The position numbers and the translations under genes are program-made. Positions 16,841-26,113 of a stretch of DNA of 64,000 nt are shown here, piece after piece. The stretch spans positions 248,001-312,000 of the forward strand of contig UCIV01000018.1 of assembly GCA_900472575.1 (NCBI GenBank), in the 5' to 3' direction. Numbering within the stretch: position 1 is the stretch's first letter; each line of letters starts with the position of its first letter. The stretch comes from Hyphomicrobiales bacterium. Its GTDB lineage: Bacteria > Pseudomonadota > Alphaproteobacteria > Rhizobiales > Rhizobiaceae. The notes below the pieces were generated by a model that was given only the letters and a program-made list of their open reading frames with translations, was not told the origin of the DNA and searched no databases.

Positions 16841-17626
16841 ATGAACGGAGATATCCGGAAATTCATCTTCAAGGACCTGCAAACCGTCGAGGGCTATATC
16901 GATCCGCCCGATGCGCTTGTTTTCATGGCCTTGCTGCAGGCGCAAAGCGCACATGGCTTGAGCGGCGGCATTGCCGAGATCGGCGTGTTTTACGGACGCT
17001 CTTACTTTCTCTTCAAAAAAGTCTGCGGCAGCACCGAAAAGATCCTCGCGATCGACCTGTTCGACATAGAGCAGAAGGCGGGAGAAACGGTTACGCAATA
17101 TCGGCGTTTCATCGACAATGGAGAGAGGCTGAACCTGCCGGTGGATCAGGATCTGGTCATCAGCGGCGACAGCACGCAGCTTCAGCCAGACGAGATCGTC
17201 GGCAAGATCGGCCATACGCGCTTCTTCAGCATTGATGGCGGACATATGCTGCATCATGTGAGCGCTGACAGCATGCTGGCGCTCAGCACGCTGGCTCCGC
17301 ACGGCATCATCGCGTTCGACGACACGTTCAATCCGGCATGGCCGGAAGTGACCGTCGGCGTGACCGACTTTCTGCGAGAACGACAGCACGAACTCGCAAC
17401 CTTCTGCATGACCAAGTACAAGACCTATGTGTGCCGAAAGCAGTTTCACGATTTCTATCGCCGCATCATCGATGATGCCGCCGACCTTCGCGCCTTCGAT
17501 CACGTCGAAACCGACTTCCTCGGCTCCAAGGCAGTAAGATTGCACAATCCGATAGCCCGCCGCATGGTCTATGAGATGATGGTCAGGTCAGGAATGAGAG
17601 CCCTTTCGGAACGGGTCTATCGCTGA
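16841..17626 (+). CDS. SAM-dependent methyltransferase (Methyltransf_24 type)
   Basis: 261 residues. GGIAEIGVFYGRSYFLF is motif I of a class I Rossmann methyltransferase; ILAIDLFDIEQ is the acidic beta-2 end, and FFSIDGGHMLHHVSADS plus GIIAFDDTFNP the later strands. Proteins of this type often methylate sugars or small metabolites, frequently within polysaccharide loci, but no such locus is here. It follows the AT-rich gap and precedes rpoH. Substrate unknown. Confidence 0.8.
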   Translation: MNGDIRKFIFKDLQTVEGYIDPPDALVFMALLQAQSAHGLSGGIAEIGVFYGRSYFLFKKVCGSTEKILAIDLFDIEQKAGETVTQYRRFIDNGERLNLPVDQDLVISGDSTQLQPDEIVGKIGHTRFFSIDGGHMLHHVSADSMLALSTLAPHGIIAFDDTFNPAWPEVTVGVTDFLRERQHELATFCMTKYKTYVCRKQFHDFYRRIIDDAADLRAFDHVETDFLGSKAVRLHNPIARRMVYEMMVRSGMRALSERVYR

Positions 17627-17822
17627 CCCGAAAAGGCTCAGGAGCATTACCAAAACGTAATGATATAACGCCTTCGTGATATCTTGAATCACTGTTCCGC
17701 CGTACTTACTTGATACCTGCATTGGTGCGGGATCGGGAACGATCCGCGCCATATTCGGTTCGCCTTCAAGCAGGGACAATAGACGTCTGAGGGAGCCGAC
17801 AACGTTTGGAAAGGGGTGCTTT

Positions 17823-18725
17823 ATGGCCCGCAATACTTTGCCTTCCATTACCGCCGGTGAAGCCGGCCTCAATCGTTATCTCGACGAAATCCGCAAGTTC
17901 CCCATGCTGGAACCCCAGCAGGAATACATGCTTGCGAAGCGTTACGCCGAGCATGGTGACCGTGATGCCGCCCACAAGCTGGTGACCAGCCACCTTCGTC
18001 TCGTGGCAAAGATCGCCATGGGTTATCGCGGCTACGGCCTGCCGATCGGCGAAGTGGTCTCCGAGGGCAATGTCGGCCTGATGCAGGCCGTGAAGAAATT
18101 CGACGCTGAACGCGGCTTCCGCCTTGCCACCTACGCCATGTGGTGGATCAAGGCTTCGATTCAGGAATACATCCTGCGCTCGTGGTCGCTGGTAAAGATG
18201 GGCACGACCGCCAACCAGAAGCGCCTGTTCTTCAACCTGCGCCGCCTCAAGGGCAAGATTCAGGCGATCGATGAAGGCGATCTGAAGCCTGATCAGGTCG
18301 CAGAGATCGCCACCAAGCTGAATGTATCCGAGGAAGAAGTCATCTCGATGAACCGCCGGCTTTCCGGCGACGCATCGCTGAACGCGCCTATCCGCGCCTC
18401 CGAGGGCGAAGCCGGCCAGTGGCAGGATTGGCTGGTGGATGACTCGGACAGCCAGGAAGACGTGCTGATCGAGCAGGACGAGCTGGACACGCGCCGCCGC
18501 ATGCTGGCGAAGGCGCTCAGCGTGCTGAACGATCGTGAACGCCGCATCTTCGAGGCCCGCCGCCTGACCGAGGATCCGATCACGCTGGAAGAGCTGTCGT
18601 CGGAATTCGACATCAGCCGCGAGCGCGTCCGCCAGATCGAAGTCCGTGCCTTCGAAAAGGTGCAGGACGCCGTTCAGAAGGAAGCCCTCGCACAGGCCCA
18701 AGCCCTGCGCGTGGTCGACGCCTAA
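17823..18725 (+). CDS. rpoH: RNA polymerase sigma-32 factor RpoH
   Basis: 300 residues. Region 2 (HLRLVAKIAMGYRGYGLPIGE, then RLATYAMWWIKASIQEYILRSWSLVK) and region 4 (ISRERVRQIEVRAFEKVQ) are complete, and the RpoH box QKRLFFNLRR lies near residue 133. It directs heat-shock genes. Rhizobia usually carry two rpoH genes; this sits near purA and rluD like rpoH1. Upstream, an inverted repeat CATTAC-N6-GTAATG lies at 17645-17662. I did not find a convincing sigma-32 promoter by eye. Confidence 0.97.
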   Translation: MARNTLPSITAGEAGLNRYLDEIRKFPMLEPQQEYMLAKRYAEHGDRDAAHKLVTSHLRLVAKIAMGYRGYGLPIGEVVSEGNVGLMQAVKKFDAERGFRLATYAMWWIKASIQEYILRSWSLVKMGTTANQKRLFFNLRRLKGKIQAIDEGDLKPDQVAEIATKLNVSEEEVISMNRRLSGDASLNAPIRASEGEAGQWQDWLVDDSDSQEDVLIEQDELDTRRRMLAKALSVLNDRERRIFEARRLTEDPITLEELSSEFDISRERVRQIEVRAFEKVQDAVQKEALAQAQALRVVDA

Positions 18726-18751
18726 CAATCCAGAAATAAAGACTAATTTAG

Positions 18752-18784
18752 AAAAGCCGCAGCCAAATGGTTGCGGCTTTTTTG
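18752..18784 (+). terminator. Rho-independent terminator of rpoH
   Basis: AAAAGCCGCA (18752-18761) pairs with TGCGGCTTTT (18772-18781) and is followed by TTTG. Confidence 0.92.
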
Positions 18785-18920
18785 TATATATACCTGTCTC
18801 AAAGCTGCGACACTTTGACCAGATTTCGAGTTCCCCTCACGCTGTCGTGCATCAAGTTCCGCATGCTTCCCCGCTAGAACCGACTGACTGCGCAAGGCAG
18901 AGCCTAGAGGAGAATAAGCA

Positions 18921-19976
18921 ATGAAAGCAGCACGCTGGTACAGCGCCAAGGATATTCGCGTCGAGGAAGTCACCGAGCCGAAGCCCGCAGCAGGACAGGT
19001 GAAGATCAAGGTCAAATGGGCCGGCATCTGCGGCAGCGACCTGCATGAATATGTGGCAGGCCCGATCTTCGTGCCGGTCAAGGCTCCGCATCCGGTCAGC
19101 CACGACGTCGCCCCGATCATCATGGGCCACGAATTCTCCGGCGAAGTATCCGAAGTCGGCGAAGGCGTCGAGCGCGTCAAGCCGGGCGACCGCGTTGTTG
19201 TCGAGCCGATCCTCGCCTGCGGCAAGTGTGATGCCTGCTTCCACGGCAAATACAATCTCTGCGACAATCTCGGCTTCCACGGCCTTTCCGGTGGCGGCGG
19301 CGGTTTTGCCGGCTACACTACGGTGGGAGAGCGCTGGGTTCATAAGATGCCCGAAGGCCTGTCCTTCGAACAGGGTGCGCTTGTGGAGCCGGCAGCGGTT
19401 GCCCTGCATGCCGTGCGCATTTCCAGCCTCAAGGCCGGCGGGACCGCAGCCGTCTTCGGCGCCGGTCCGATCGGCCTGCTCGTCGTCGAAGCTCTGAAGG
19501 TGGCCGGCGCGTCCGCGATCCATGTCGTCGAGCTTTCTCCGCAGCGTGGCGCCAAGGCGATCGAACTCGGTGCGACCAGCATCATAGATCCGTCCAAGGA
19601 AAACGCTGCCCAGCGGATCCGTGAACTGACGCCCGGCGGTGTCGATGTCACGTTCGAAGTCACCGGCGTGCCCGCTGTCCTGCAGCAATGCATCGACGCA
19701 ACCCGCTATGAGGGCGAAACGGTCATCGTGTCGATCTGGGAAAAGGAAGCCCCATTCCAGCCCAACACGGTCGTCCTGAAGGAAAAGAGCCTGAAGGGCA
19801 CGATCGCCTATCGCGACGTCTTCCCCGCCGTGATGAACCTGATGGTCCAGGGTTATTTCTCGGCAGAGAAGCTGGTGACCAAGCGCATCGAACTCGACGA
19901 CATCGTTGCCCAGGGCTTTGATACGCTGGTTGCGGAAAAGAGCCAGATCAAGATCCTGGTTCGCTCGCCCGATTGA
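18921..19976 (+). CDS. Zinc-dependent alcohol dehydrogenase, 2,3-butanediol dehydrogenase type
   Basis: 351 residues, a medium-chain dehydrogenase. Catalytic zinc ligands sit in CGSDLHEY and GHEFSGEV; structural zinc cysteines in CGKCDACFHGKYNLC. The Rossmann NAD motif is VFGAGPIGLLVV near residue 180. The N-terminal SDLHEYVAGPIFVPVKAPHP is typical of the (R,R)-butanediol dehydrogenase branch, which interconverts acetoin and 2,3-butanediol. Its own AGAGGAGA site precedes the ATG. It is a single-gene unit between two terminators. Confidence 0.88.
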   Translation: MKAARWYSAKDIRVEEVTEPKPAAGQVKIKVKWAGICGSDLHEYVAGPIFVPVKAPHPVSHDVAPIIMGHEFSGEVSEVGEGVERVKPGDRVVVEPILACGKCDACFHGKYNLCDNLGFHGLSGGGGGFAGYTTVGERWVHKMPEGLSFEQGALVEPAAVALHAVRISSLKAGGTAAVFGAGPIGLLVVEALKVAGASAIHVVELSPQRGAKAIELGATSIIDPSKENAAQRIRELTPGGVDVTFEVTGVPAVLQQCIDATRYEGETVIVSIWEKEAPFQPNTVVLKEKSLKGTIAYRDVFPAVMNLMVQGYFSAEKLVTKRIELDDIVAQGFDTLVAEKSQIKILVRSPD

Positions 19977-20005
19977 TCGATCCAAAAATCGCTTCAATTA
20001 ACGAC

Positions 20006-20036
20006 AAGCCCGCGGCCATTACCGCGGGCTTTTTTA
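20006..20036 (+). terminator. Rho-independent terminator of the alcohol dehydrogenase gene
   Basis: AAGCCCGCGG (20006-20015) pairs with CCGCGGGCTT (20022-20031), followed by TTTTA. Confidence 0.92.
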
Positions 20037-20051
20037 TTGCAGCTCTTCGCC

Positions 20052-21461
20052 TCAGCGCATGCCCGGCGGCATGTTGCGCTGTTCGGCCGCCATCATCTCC
20101 GCAAGCGCCGCACGGAAGAAATCGATCAACAGGAAGACCAGCAGGCTGACGCCCATCACCGGCAGGGCGATACCGAAGACAAGAGCCACGGCCAGTGCCG
20201 TGATCTTGGCAACCGGCGGCAGGTAGGAAAAGCTGCGGATCAGCGTTCGTGCCGATGCGCCGGGCGCGGGACGGCGCAGCCACCACATGCGGTAGCCGTA
20301 GATGATCATCGCTGTCAGCGCGAGGCCGAGCACCGCCATCAAGACCTGATTGGCAACACCGAACAGCACGCCCATGTGGGCATCGATCCCCCAACGGATC
20401 AGCTTGGCGACGATCGGAAACGTTTCGAAATCCGCCCGGCTCGTGACGTTGAAATTGGAGGGATCAACGGCGATCGTATCCACCTGCGTCGGCCAGCTGC
20501 GATCATACTCGCTGACACGGAATGCCTGGCCGACGGTGCGCGGCGGCCGTATCTCGATCATCGGTGAATCGATGCCGACTGCGCGAGCTGAGCTGACTAC
20601 CCTGTCGAAACGCGCAACCATATCCGCTTCGGAAACCGGCGGTGCAGTCTCGACCGCCGCACCCATGCCATGCGCGGCATGTTCGCCCAGAACAGGCGCT
20701 TCCGCCTGCGGATTGAGCGCCGTGGTGATGGCCGGCGTGATCCAGCCGACTTCGTTGCGGAACGTATCGATATTGCCACCCGCCCAGCGCGACCAGGTAA
20801 GCCCGGTAGCGGAGAGAAATAGCAATCCCAGCGCCGTCCAAAGGCCGATCAGCGTATGGAGCCTGCGCGAACGCTGCCAGTTGCTGACCTTGGCAGCCTT
20901 GGGACGTGCCACGCTTCGCTGCCAATACCACAGTAACATCCCGCCGAGGATCGAGAACCACAGCCAGGATGCGGCAAGCTCGCTGTAATGCCGCCCGATA
21001 TCGCCGAGCAGCAGGTTGCGATGCAGGTAATCGAGCGTGATGCGGAACGGCAGGATGCCGCTCGTACCATAGGTGATCAGTTCACCCTGAACCGCCAGCG
21101 ATGCCGGATCGACGAACACAGTGCGGGTTTCGGATTCCCCCAGATCAGGCTGGCTGAACATCACCCGCGTTGTCAGCCCGGGCGCGGTTGCGGGCCTCAC
21201 GGCAAACAGCCGCGGCGCCTCTCCGATCGATGCCCTTGCCGCCGCGATCTGCTCCGACAGCGGATGCTCGGGGCCGGCAGTGCGCGCGACTAGCTGATCG
21301 CGATAAAGCAGGCTTTCGATCTGCGGCGTGAGCACGTAGAGCGTGCCGGTTACCGCAGCAACAAGCAGGAAAGGCCCGACGAACAGGCCGACATAGAAGT
21401 GCAGGCGCGTGATGAACTGCCTGATGGCGGCAAAGGACGGTTGCGCGGGCTCAGCCTGCAT
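20052..21461 (-). CDS. PepSY-associated membrane protein (putative siderophore/metal reductase)
   Basis: 469 residues with about four to five transmembrane helices (near 27-47, 165-185, 205-225, 370-395 and 420-450), the architecture of PepSY_TM proteins. Conserved N-terminal TRLHFYVGLFVGPFLLVAAVTGTLY and LLGDIGRHYSELAASWLW are family hallmarks. Such proteins accompany TonB receptors and reduce Fe(III)-siderophores or other metals at the inner membrane. No receptor gene is in the window; the partner may be elsewhere. It follows a DUF2946 gene (115 bases), making an operon likely. Confidence 0.85.
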   Translation of the reverse strand: MQAEPAQPSFAAIRQFITRLHFYVGLFVGPFLLVAAVTGTLYVLTPQIESLLYRDQLVARTAGPEHPLSEQIAAARASIGEAPRLFAVRPATAPGLTTRVMFSQPDLGESETRTVFVDPASLAVQGELITYGTSGILPFRITLDYLHRNLLLGDIGRHYSELAASWLWFSILGGMLLWYWQRSVARPKAAKVSNWQRSRRLHTLIGLWTALGLLFLSATGLTWSRWAGGNIDTFRNEVGWITPAITTALNPQAEAPVLGEHAAHGMGAAVETAPPVSEADMVARFDRVVSSARAVGIDSPMIEIRPPRTVGQAFRVSEYDRSWPTQVDTIAVDPSNFNVTSRADFETFPIVAKLIRWGIDAHMGVLFGVANQVLMAVLGLALTAMIIYGYRMWWLRRPAPGASARTLIRSFSYLPPVAKITALAVALVFGIALPVMGVSLLVFLLIDFFRAALAEMMAAEQRNMPPGMR

Positions 21462-21576
21462 ATGCGCCTCCCAAAAAGGACGCTGCGCACAGCGACGCCG
21501 GAAGAACTATCCGGGAAAAGGTCATGATGATCTCCAATAGGACGACAGCCGGTAACAGCCGGCAGAAAGGGTGACG

Positions 21577-22020
21577 TCAGACTGGAAAGATTGGTGGTCC
21601 TCTTGCATCGCCACTGAGACCGAGCCTGCGTGGCGCAACAGCGGCCTCGACCATTGCCACGAGCGTTGCCGCGTCGATCGCGATGCGCCCGACGGGTGCC
21701 GGCGCCTTGGACGGAATACCGACATGGACCGCAGCCGCCACCTGGCAGGCGGTCAGACAGCAATCCTTGGCATGCTTGGCGTTTTTCGGCTCACCCGAAC
21801 CATGCGTCCCGCCATGGCCAGCATGCGGATCAACCGCATGCTGCGAATGATCACCGACACTATCGGTGGAACAGATGACCATTTCCGCAGGAGAGGCAAA
21901 TGCCATCGCACCGGTGCCGAATCCGCCGATCAAGGCTTGCAGCGCCATCAGCACGCCGATCAGAGCGGCCAGCGGGCCGCCGCAAAATCCGTCTCTGATA
22001 AGGTGCCGAAGGAAACGCAT
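21577..22020 (-). CDS. DUF2946-like small envelope protein
   Basis: 147 residues. A hydrophobic N-terminal segment (LAALIGVLMALQALIGGFG) is followed by a His-rich part (DHSQHAVDPHAGHGG) and a double-Cys motif DCCLTAC. This hydrophobic-His/Cys layout fits DUF2946 proteins linked to copper or siderophore uptake. It precedes the PepSY gene on the same strand. The His/Cys content suggests metal binding, which is inferred. Confidence 0.75.
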   Translation of the reverse strand: MRFLRHLIRDGFCGGPLAALIGVLMALQALIGGFGTGAMAFASPAEMVICSTDSVGDHSQHAVDPHAGHGGTHGSGEPKNAKHAKDCCLTACQVAAAVHVGIPSKAPAPVGRIAIDAATLVAMVEAAVAPRRLGLSGDARGPPIFPV

Positions 22021-22112
22021 GGCTGAACCTCATCACAATCAAGGTGATGATTGTCAATGCGACATTAGCGCATATCGTCGCGCGACATTCGGCCCAACCG
22101 CAACCCACCAAA

Positions 22113-22149
22113 AGAAAAAGCCCGCAAGGTTTTCAAACCTGCGGGCCTT
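22113..22149 (-). terminator. Rho-independent terminator of the 770-residue protein gene
   Basis: GGCCCGCAGGTTT on the minus strand pairs with AAACCTTGCGGGC (one bulge), followed by TTTTTCTTTT (complement of 22110-22119). It lies 22 bases after the gene's stop at 22171. Confidence 0.85.
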
Positions 22150-22170
22150 CTGATTTTGCTTGAGCGATAC

Positions 22171-24483
22171 TTACTGGCCGGTCTGGCCGGTCGTGTTCTG
22201 GCTCCACTCGCGGATCGCCTCGTCGAAAGCCTTCACGCCATCAGGTCCCTTCTGCAGGGTCAGCAGAGCGCGGCGACCGTTGCGATAGGCAAGCGGGATG
22301 TCGATCCAATTGCGGGTCCGCAGGAGCTCGAGATTGGTCCTCTGCGCATCCGGGAAGTCATTGAGCGCGATCATGTGGAAATCGTCGGTGATCTTCGCCG
22401 GAACGGCAACCAGTGCGTTTCCACGATCCTGCTCGGTCTGCTTCATCGCAATCCGCAGAACGCTGTCGATGGCGCCGCCTTCAAAGTCCGGTGGGACTGC
22501 GAAGACGATCTCGATCAGATGGCTCGCCGGCAGCGACGAATCGCTGTTCTTCTTGACGGTCAGAAGGGCTGTCAGGCCACGACCCGGAATTGTGATACGG
22601 CCCTGGACCACGGGTTCCGCCGGTCCCCCATTCTGGCCCGGCTCACGCTGGAGAGACCAGGAGACACTACCTTCGATAGCTGTTGGCGCGGATTGCCCGA
22701 TACGCTCCTCGTAAAGGAACATCTTCTCGCCGGCAGCAGCAGGCACTTCGGTCGCCGAAGCGCCGGGCGTTGCCGGTGCCGCAGTTCCGGCAGGAGGAGT
22801 TGCCGTACCGGTGGTCGAAGGTGCCGCAGGTGCGGGATCGGCCGGCGGCGCATTCAACTGGGCAACAGACTGTCCCTCGGCATTTTGCGCGAGGCTACCC
22901 GCATCACCCGGGCCTGCATCGACTTCGCTTCCGTTTTCGAGAAGCCTCTGCGTGAACTTCGTCGCGGTCGACGAACCGTCAGCCGGCGGCGGCGTGGTCG
23001 TCTGTGGTTGCGCAGGCGTTGATGCGCTCGGCTGCGGCTGGGCAGCGGGCGGCTGTGCGGCAGTACCGGAATTTGCCGGCGCGCTGGCAGCAGGCGTTTG
23101 CTGAGCCGTTTCGCTCGTGCTGGAGCCCGACGGCATCAGACCGCCAACCATGTCGTTGAGCTTGTCGCGATACATCCAGGCACCATAAGCGCCACCACCG
23201 ATGATGATCAGGCCCAGAAGCCCGAGGATCATGCCGGCATAGTTGCGCTTGCGAACCGGCGTCACCCGATAGGGCTTGGCCGGCGGCGACAGCAGATCGC
23301 TGAAATCATCTTCATCGGCCGCCTTTTGCGGCTTCTGCTCCGAAGAAGGTGCATCCTTCGTGTAGCCGATCAGATCTTCCAGATCGCTCCACGGGTCACG
23401 CTGCTCATCCTGCTGCGACTGCGGCTGTGCCTGAGCCTGTTTCGGCTGCTCCACGGGCGCGGAAGGCTGCGCGTTCACATAGGCTGCGAACGGGTCTTCG
23501 TCGACTTCGTCCGCCGGCCGGGATGTCTGCGGCATATCTGTCGCTTGCGGCATGCGGACCGGCTCGGCGGAGACATGCATCTCCTCCCCGAAATGGGCGG
23601 CGACCGGCGCGCTGCGATGTCCGGCATCGAGATGGCGGGTAAGGTCGTCGACCTCGTTCCACGCCGAGTCTGCACTAGGTTCTTCGGCCTGGTGAACCGG
23701 CTCCCGTTCCGGGGCGGCCCATGTCGTGTGGTCCGCAGATACGGTTTCCGGTGCGACGTAATCCTGCGTCGGCGCCTGCGGTTCTACCTGCCATTCAGCG
23801 GGAGCAGTGTCACGTTCCGCAAAAGACTGCGTTTCATGGCGTTCTTCGGCGAATGGAGAGGCTTCCTCGCGCGAATCAGCTTCAGGGCTATAGGTCGTCT
23901 CCTCGACAGCGACCTGCTGCGGATATTCGACCTTTTCCTCGGGAACGTCGTCACGCCAATCGCCGTAACGCTCTGCCACAGGCTCTTCGGCGGCCTCCCG
24001 CCAGTCGTGCTCTGCCGGTTTCGCTGCGGCCTCGGAATGTGGCGCTTCTTCCCAATGCGTTTCCGGCTCGCGATAGGGTTCGGCTACGGTTCCTGCCTCG
24101 GCAGGTTCCTCTTCCCTATAGGGTTCGGCAAGAGAATGCGAAGCGGCAAGCTCTTCCGCATGCTGTGGTTCCGCGGCTGCTGCCGGCACTTCGGCATACT
24201 CCTCGACCGGTTCCGGCGCCTCATAGGGCACCGGCGCAGGAGCGACAGCTACCTCCGGCTCCGCCGGAAGCGCTTCCGCATGCTCGGTCTCGACCTCGAT
24301 GATGGCCGCTTCCAGCTTGTCCATCTGCCGCCGCAGCATTTCCTCCGGCGGACGAGGCTTCATGTTCTCAAGCTGGCGCTGGACGGCACCGCGGGCCTTT
24401 TCATAAACCCGCGTGCGCGCCTCGGGCGTGTTGGTCGCCAAACCGTCAACAGCGCGGCGGATCACCGCTACAAAATCAGCCAT
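22171..24483 (-). CDS. Large Pro/Glu/Ala-rich single-pass membrane protein, function unknown
   Basis: 770 residues. Residues 1-70 look helical (MADFVAVIRRAVDGLATNTP), followed by about 330 residues of acidic, low-complexity sequence rich in E, A, P and H, one transmembrane helix near residue 430 (GMILGLLGLIIIGGGAYGAWM), a Pro/Thr/Ala linker, and a folded periplasmic C-terminal domain of about 180 residues (from KMFLYEERIG). The layout is like TolA/TonB/FtsN-type proteins spanning the periplasm, but no SPOR or TonB motif is visible. It follows purA by 58 bases. ATG 24483 is preferred over GTG/CTG just upstream. Confidence 0.85.
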   Translation of the reverse strand: MADFVAVIRRAVDGLATNTPEARTRVYEKARGAVQRQLENMKPRPPEEMLRRQMDKLEAAIIEVETEHAEALPAEPEVAVAPAPVPYEAPEPVEEYAEVPAAAAEPQHAEELAASHSLAEPYREEEPAEAGTVAEPYREPETHWEEAPHSEAAAKPAEHDWREAAEEPVAERYGDWRDDVPEEKVEYPQQVAVEETTYSPEADSREEASPFAEERHETQSFAERDTAPAEWQVEPQAPTQDYVAPETVSADHTTWAAPEREPVHQAEEPSADSAWNEVDDLTRHLDAGHRSAPVAAHFGEEMHVSAEPVRMPQATDMPQTSRPADEVDEDPFAAYVNAQPSAPVEQPKQAQAQPQSQQDEQRDPWSDLEDLIGYTKDAPSSEQKPQKAADEDDFSDLLSPPAKPYRVTPVRKRNYAGMILGLLGLIIIGGGAYGAWMYRDKLNDMVGGLMPSGSSTSETAQQTPAASAPANSGTAAQPPAAQPQPSASTPAQPQTTTPPPADGSSTATKFTQRLLENGSEVDAGPGDAGSLAQNAEGQSVAQLNAPPADPAPAAPSTTGTATPPAGTAAPATPGASATEVPAAAGEKMFLYEERIGQSAPTAIEGSVSWSLQREPGQNGGPAEPVVQGRITIPGRGLTALLTVKKNSDSSLPASHLIEIVFAVPPDFEGGAIDSVLRIAMKQTEQDRGNALVAVPAKITDDFHMIALNDFPDAQRTNLELLRTRNWIDIPLAYRNGRRALLTLQKGPDGVKAFDEAIREWSQNTTGQTGQ

Positions 24484-24541
24484 CAGCACTTTCTCATGGT
24501 AGCCGGCATCGGCCGGCCGAATGGATAATCAATTCTTGACA

Positions 24542-25840
24542 TTAATCTTCAAACGGGTCGGTCACAAGTATCGTGTCGTCGCGTTCCGGGCTTGTGGACA
24601 ACAGTGCAACCGGGGCACCGATAAGCTCTTCGACCTGGCGCACATACTTGATCGCCTGGGCAGGAAGTTCGGCCCAGGTGCGGGCGCCGACCGTCGATTC
24701 CTTCCAGCCTTCGAGCGTGATGTAGATCGGCTCGACACGCGCCTGAGCGGCCTGCGAAGCCGGCAGATAATCGATTTTCTGGCCGTCAAGCATATAGCCG
24801 ACGCAGATCTTCAGCTCTTCGAGACCATCGAGAACGTCGAGCTTGGTCAGCGCGATGCCGGTAATGCCGTTGGTTGCAACCGACTGGCGCACAAGAGCAG
24901 CATCGAACCAGCCGCAACGGCGCTTGCGGCCCGTCACGGTGCCGAATTCATGACCTTTTTCCCCAAGAAACTGTCCGATTTCGTCCGTCAGTTCCGTCGG
25001 GAACGGGCCTTCGCCGACGCGCGTCGTGTAGGCCTTGGTGATGCCGAGGATATAACCGAGCGAACCCGGCCCCATGCCGGAACCGGCAGCGGCCTGGCCG
25101 GCAACGGTGTTGGACGAGGTGACGAACGGATAGGTACCGTGGTCGATATCGAGCAGCGAGCCCTGCGCACCCTCGAACAGGATGCGCGAACCCTTGCGGC
25201 GCTCCTTGTCCAGCAACTGCCAGACGCTGTCCATGAACGGCAGGACCGTATCGGCGATGGAGGTCAGTTCCTCCATGATGTCCTTGTGCTCGACTTCCGG
25301 AGCACCGAAACCACGACGCAGGGCATTGTGATGGGTGAGAATGCGCTCGACCTTGGCTTCCAGCGCATCGCGGTCGGCCAGATCCATGACGCGGATGGCG
25401 CGGCGGCCGACCTTGTCTTCGTAAGCCGGGCCGATGCCACGGCGGGTCGTGCCGATCTTCGTGCCGCTGTTGGAGGCGGCATCTTCACGCATACCGTCGA
25501 GTTCGCGGTGGAGCGACAGGATCAGCGTGGCGTTTTCAGCGATTCGCAGATTTTCGGGGGTTACCGTCACACCCTGGGCAGCAAGTCGCCCCATTTCGGC
25601 AATCAGCGCATGCGGATCGACGACGACGCCGTTGCCGATGACGGCCATCTTGCCTGGACGAACGACGCCGGAAGGCAGCAGCGACAGCTTGTAGCTTACG
25701 CCATCGATGACGAGCGTATGGCCGGCATTATGACCGCCTTGGTAACGCACAACGATGTCGGCGCGCTCCGAGAGCCAGTCGACAATCTTGCCCTTGCCCT
25801 CATCACCCCATTGCGAACCCACTACGACACAGTTCGTCAT
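24542..25840 (-). CDS. purA: Adenylosuccinate synthetase
   Basis: 432 residues, full length. [18 protein letters not shown] at residues 8-25 is the GTP-binding and catalytic Asp motif, QGGHNAGHT the IMP site, and [14 protein letters not shown] and [17 protein letters not shown] later conserved blocks. It commits IMP to AMP synthesis with aspartate and GTP. Its upstream 273 bases (25841-26113) hold no gene and must contain its promoter and that of the divergent EamA gene. Confidence 0.98.
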   Translation of the reverse strand: MTNCVVVGSQWGDEGKGKIVDWLSERADIVVRYQGGHNAGHTLVIDGVSYKLSLLPSGVVRPGKMAVIGNGVVVDPHALIAEMGRLAAQGVTVTPENLRIAENATLILSLHRELDGMREDAASNSGTKIGTTRRGIGPAYEDKVGRRAIRVMDLADRDALEAKVERILTHHNALRRGFGAPEVEHKDIMEELTSIADTVLPFMDSVWQLLDKERRKGSRILFEGAQGSLLDIDHGTYPFVTSSNTVAGQAAAGSGMGPGSLGYILGITKAYTTRVGEGPFPTELTDEIGQFLGEKGHEFGTVTGRKRRCGWFDAALVRQSVATNGITGIALTKLDVLDGLEELKICVGYMLDGQKIDYLPASQAAQARVEPIYITLEGWKESTVGARTWAELPAQAIKYVRQVEELIGAPVALLSTSPERDDTILVTDPFED

Positions 25841-26113
25841 ATCTGCTTCCTGCCCTTTGGACGAAACCCGCTCGACGATGCCGGTCTATGACCTCGATCG
25901 ACAGCGAGCCTTACACAAGTTCTTTTTCTCGAAGCCGGTCGGTCACGGCCAACGGCTCCACAAACGCGCGCATCTATAATGCCTTGGCGTGAGGAAAGCG
26001 ACCTGTTTGTGACTGCGACAAGGTTTTTGCGTGACAAAGGCCAAAACCGCACGCTATTTGCCAAATCGTAAGAGCATACTGGCGTCGGCAGGGCGGCGTG
26101 TCTAGGAGGCAAC

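Noticed and set aside
17627-17822. Possible sigma-32 promoter upstream of rpoH (CTTGAA near 17,684)
   Set aside because: No acceptable -10 element at the right distance.
23098-24528. Plus-strand frame of about 476 codons
   Set aside because: Antisense of the low-complexity 770-residue protein; rich in Arg, Phe and Leu with no recognisable domain.
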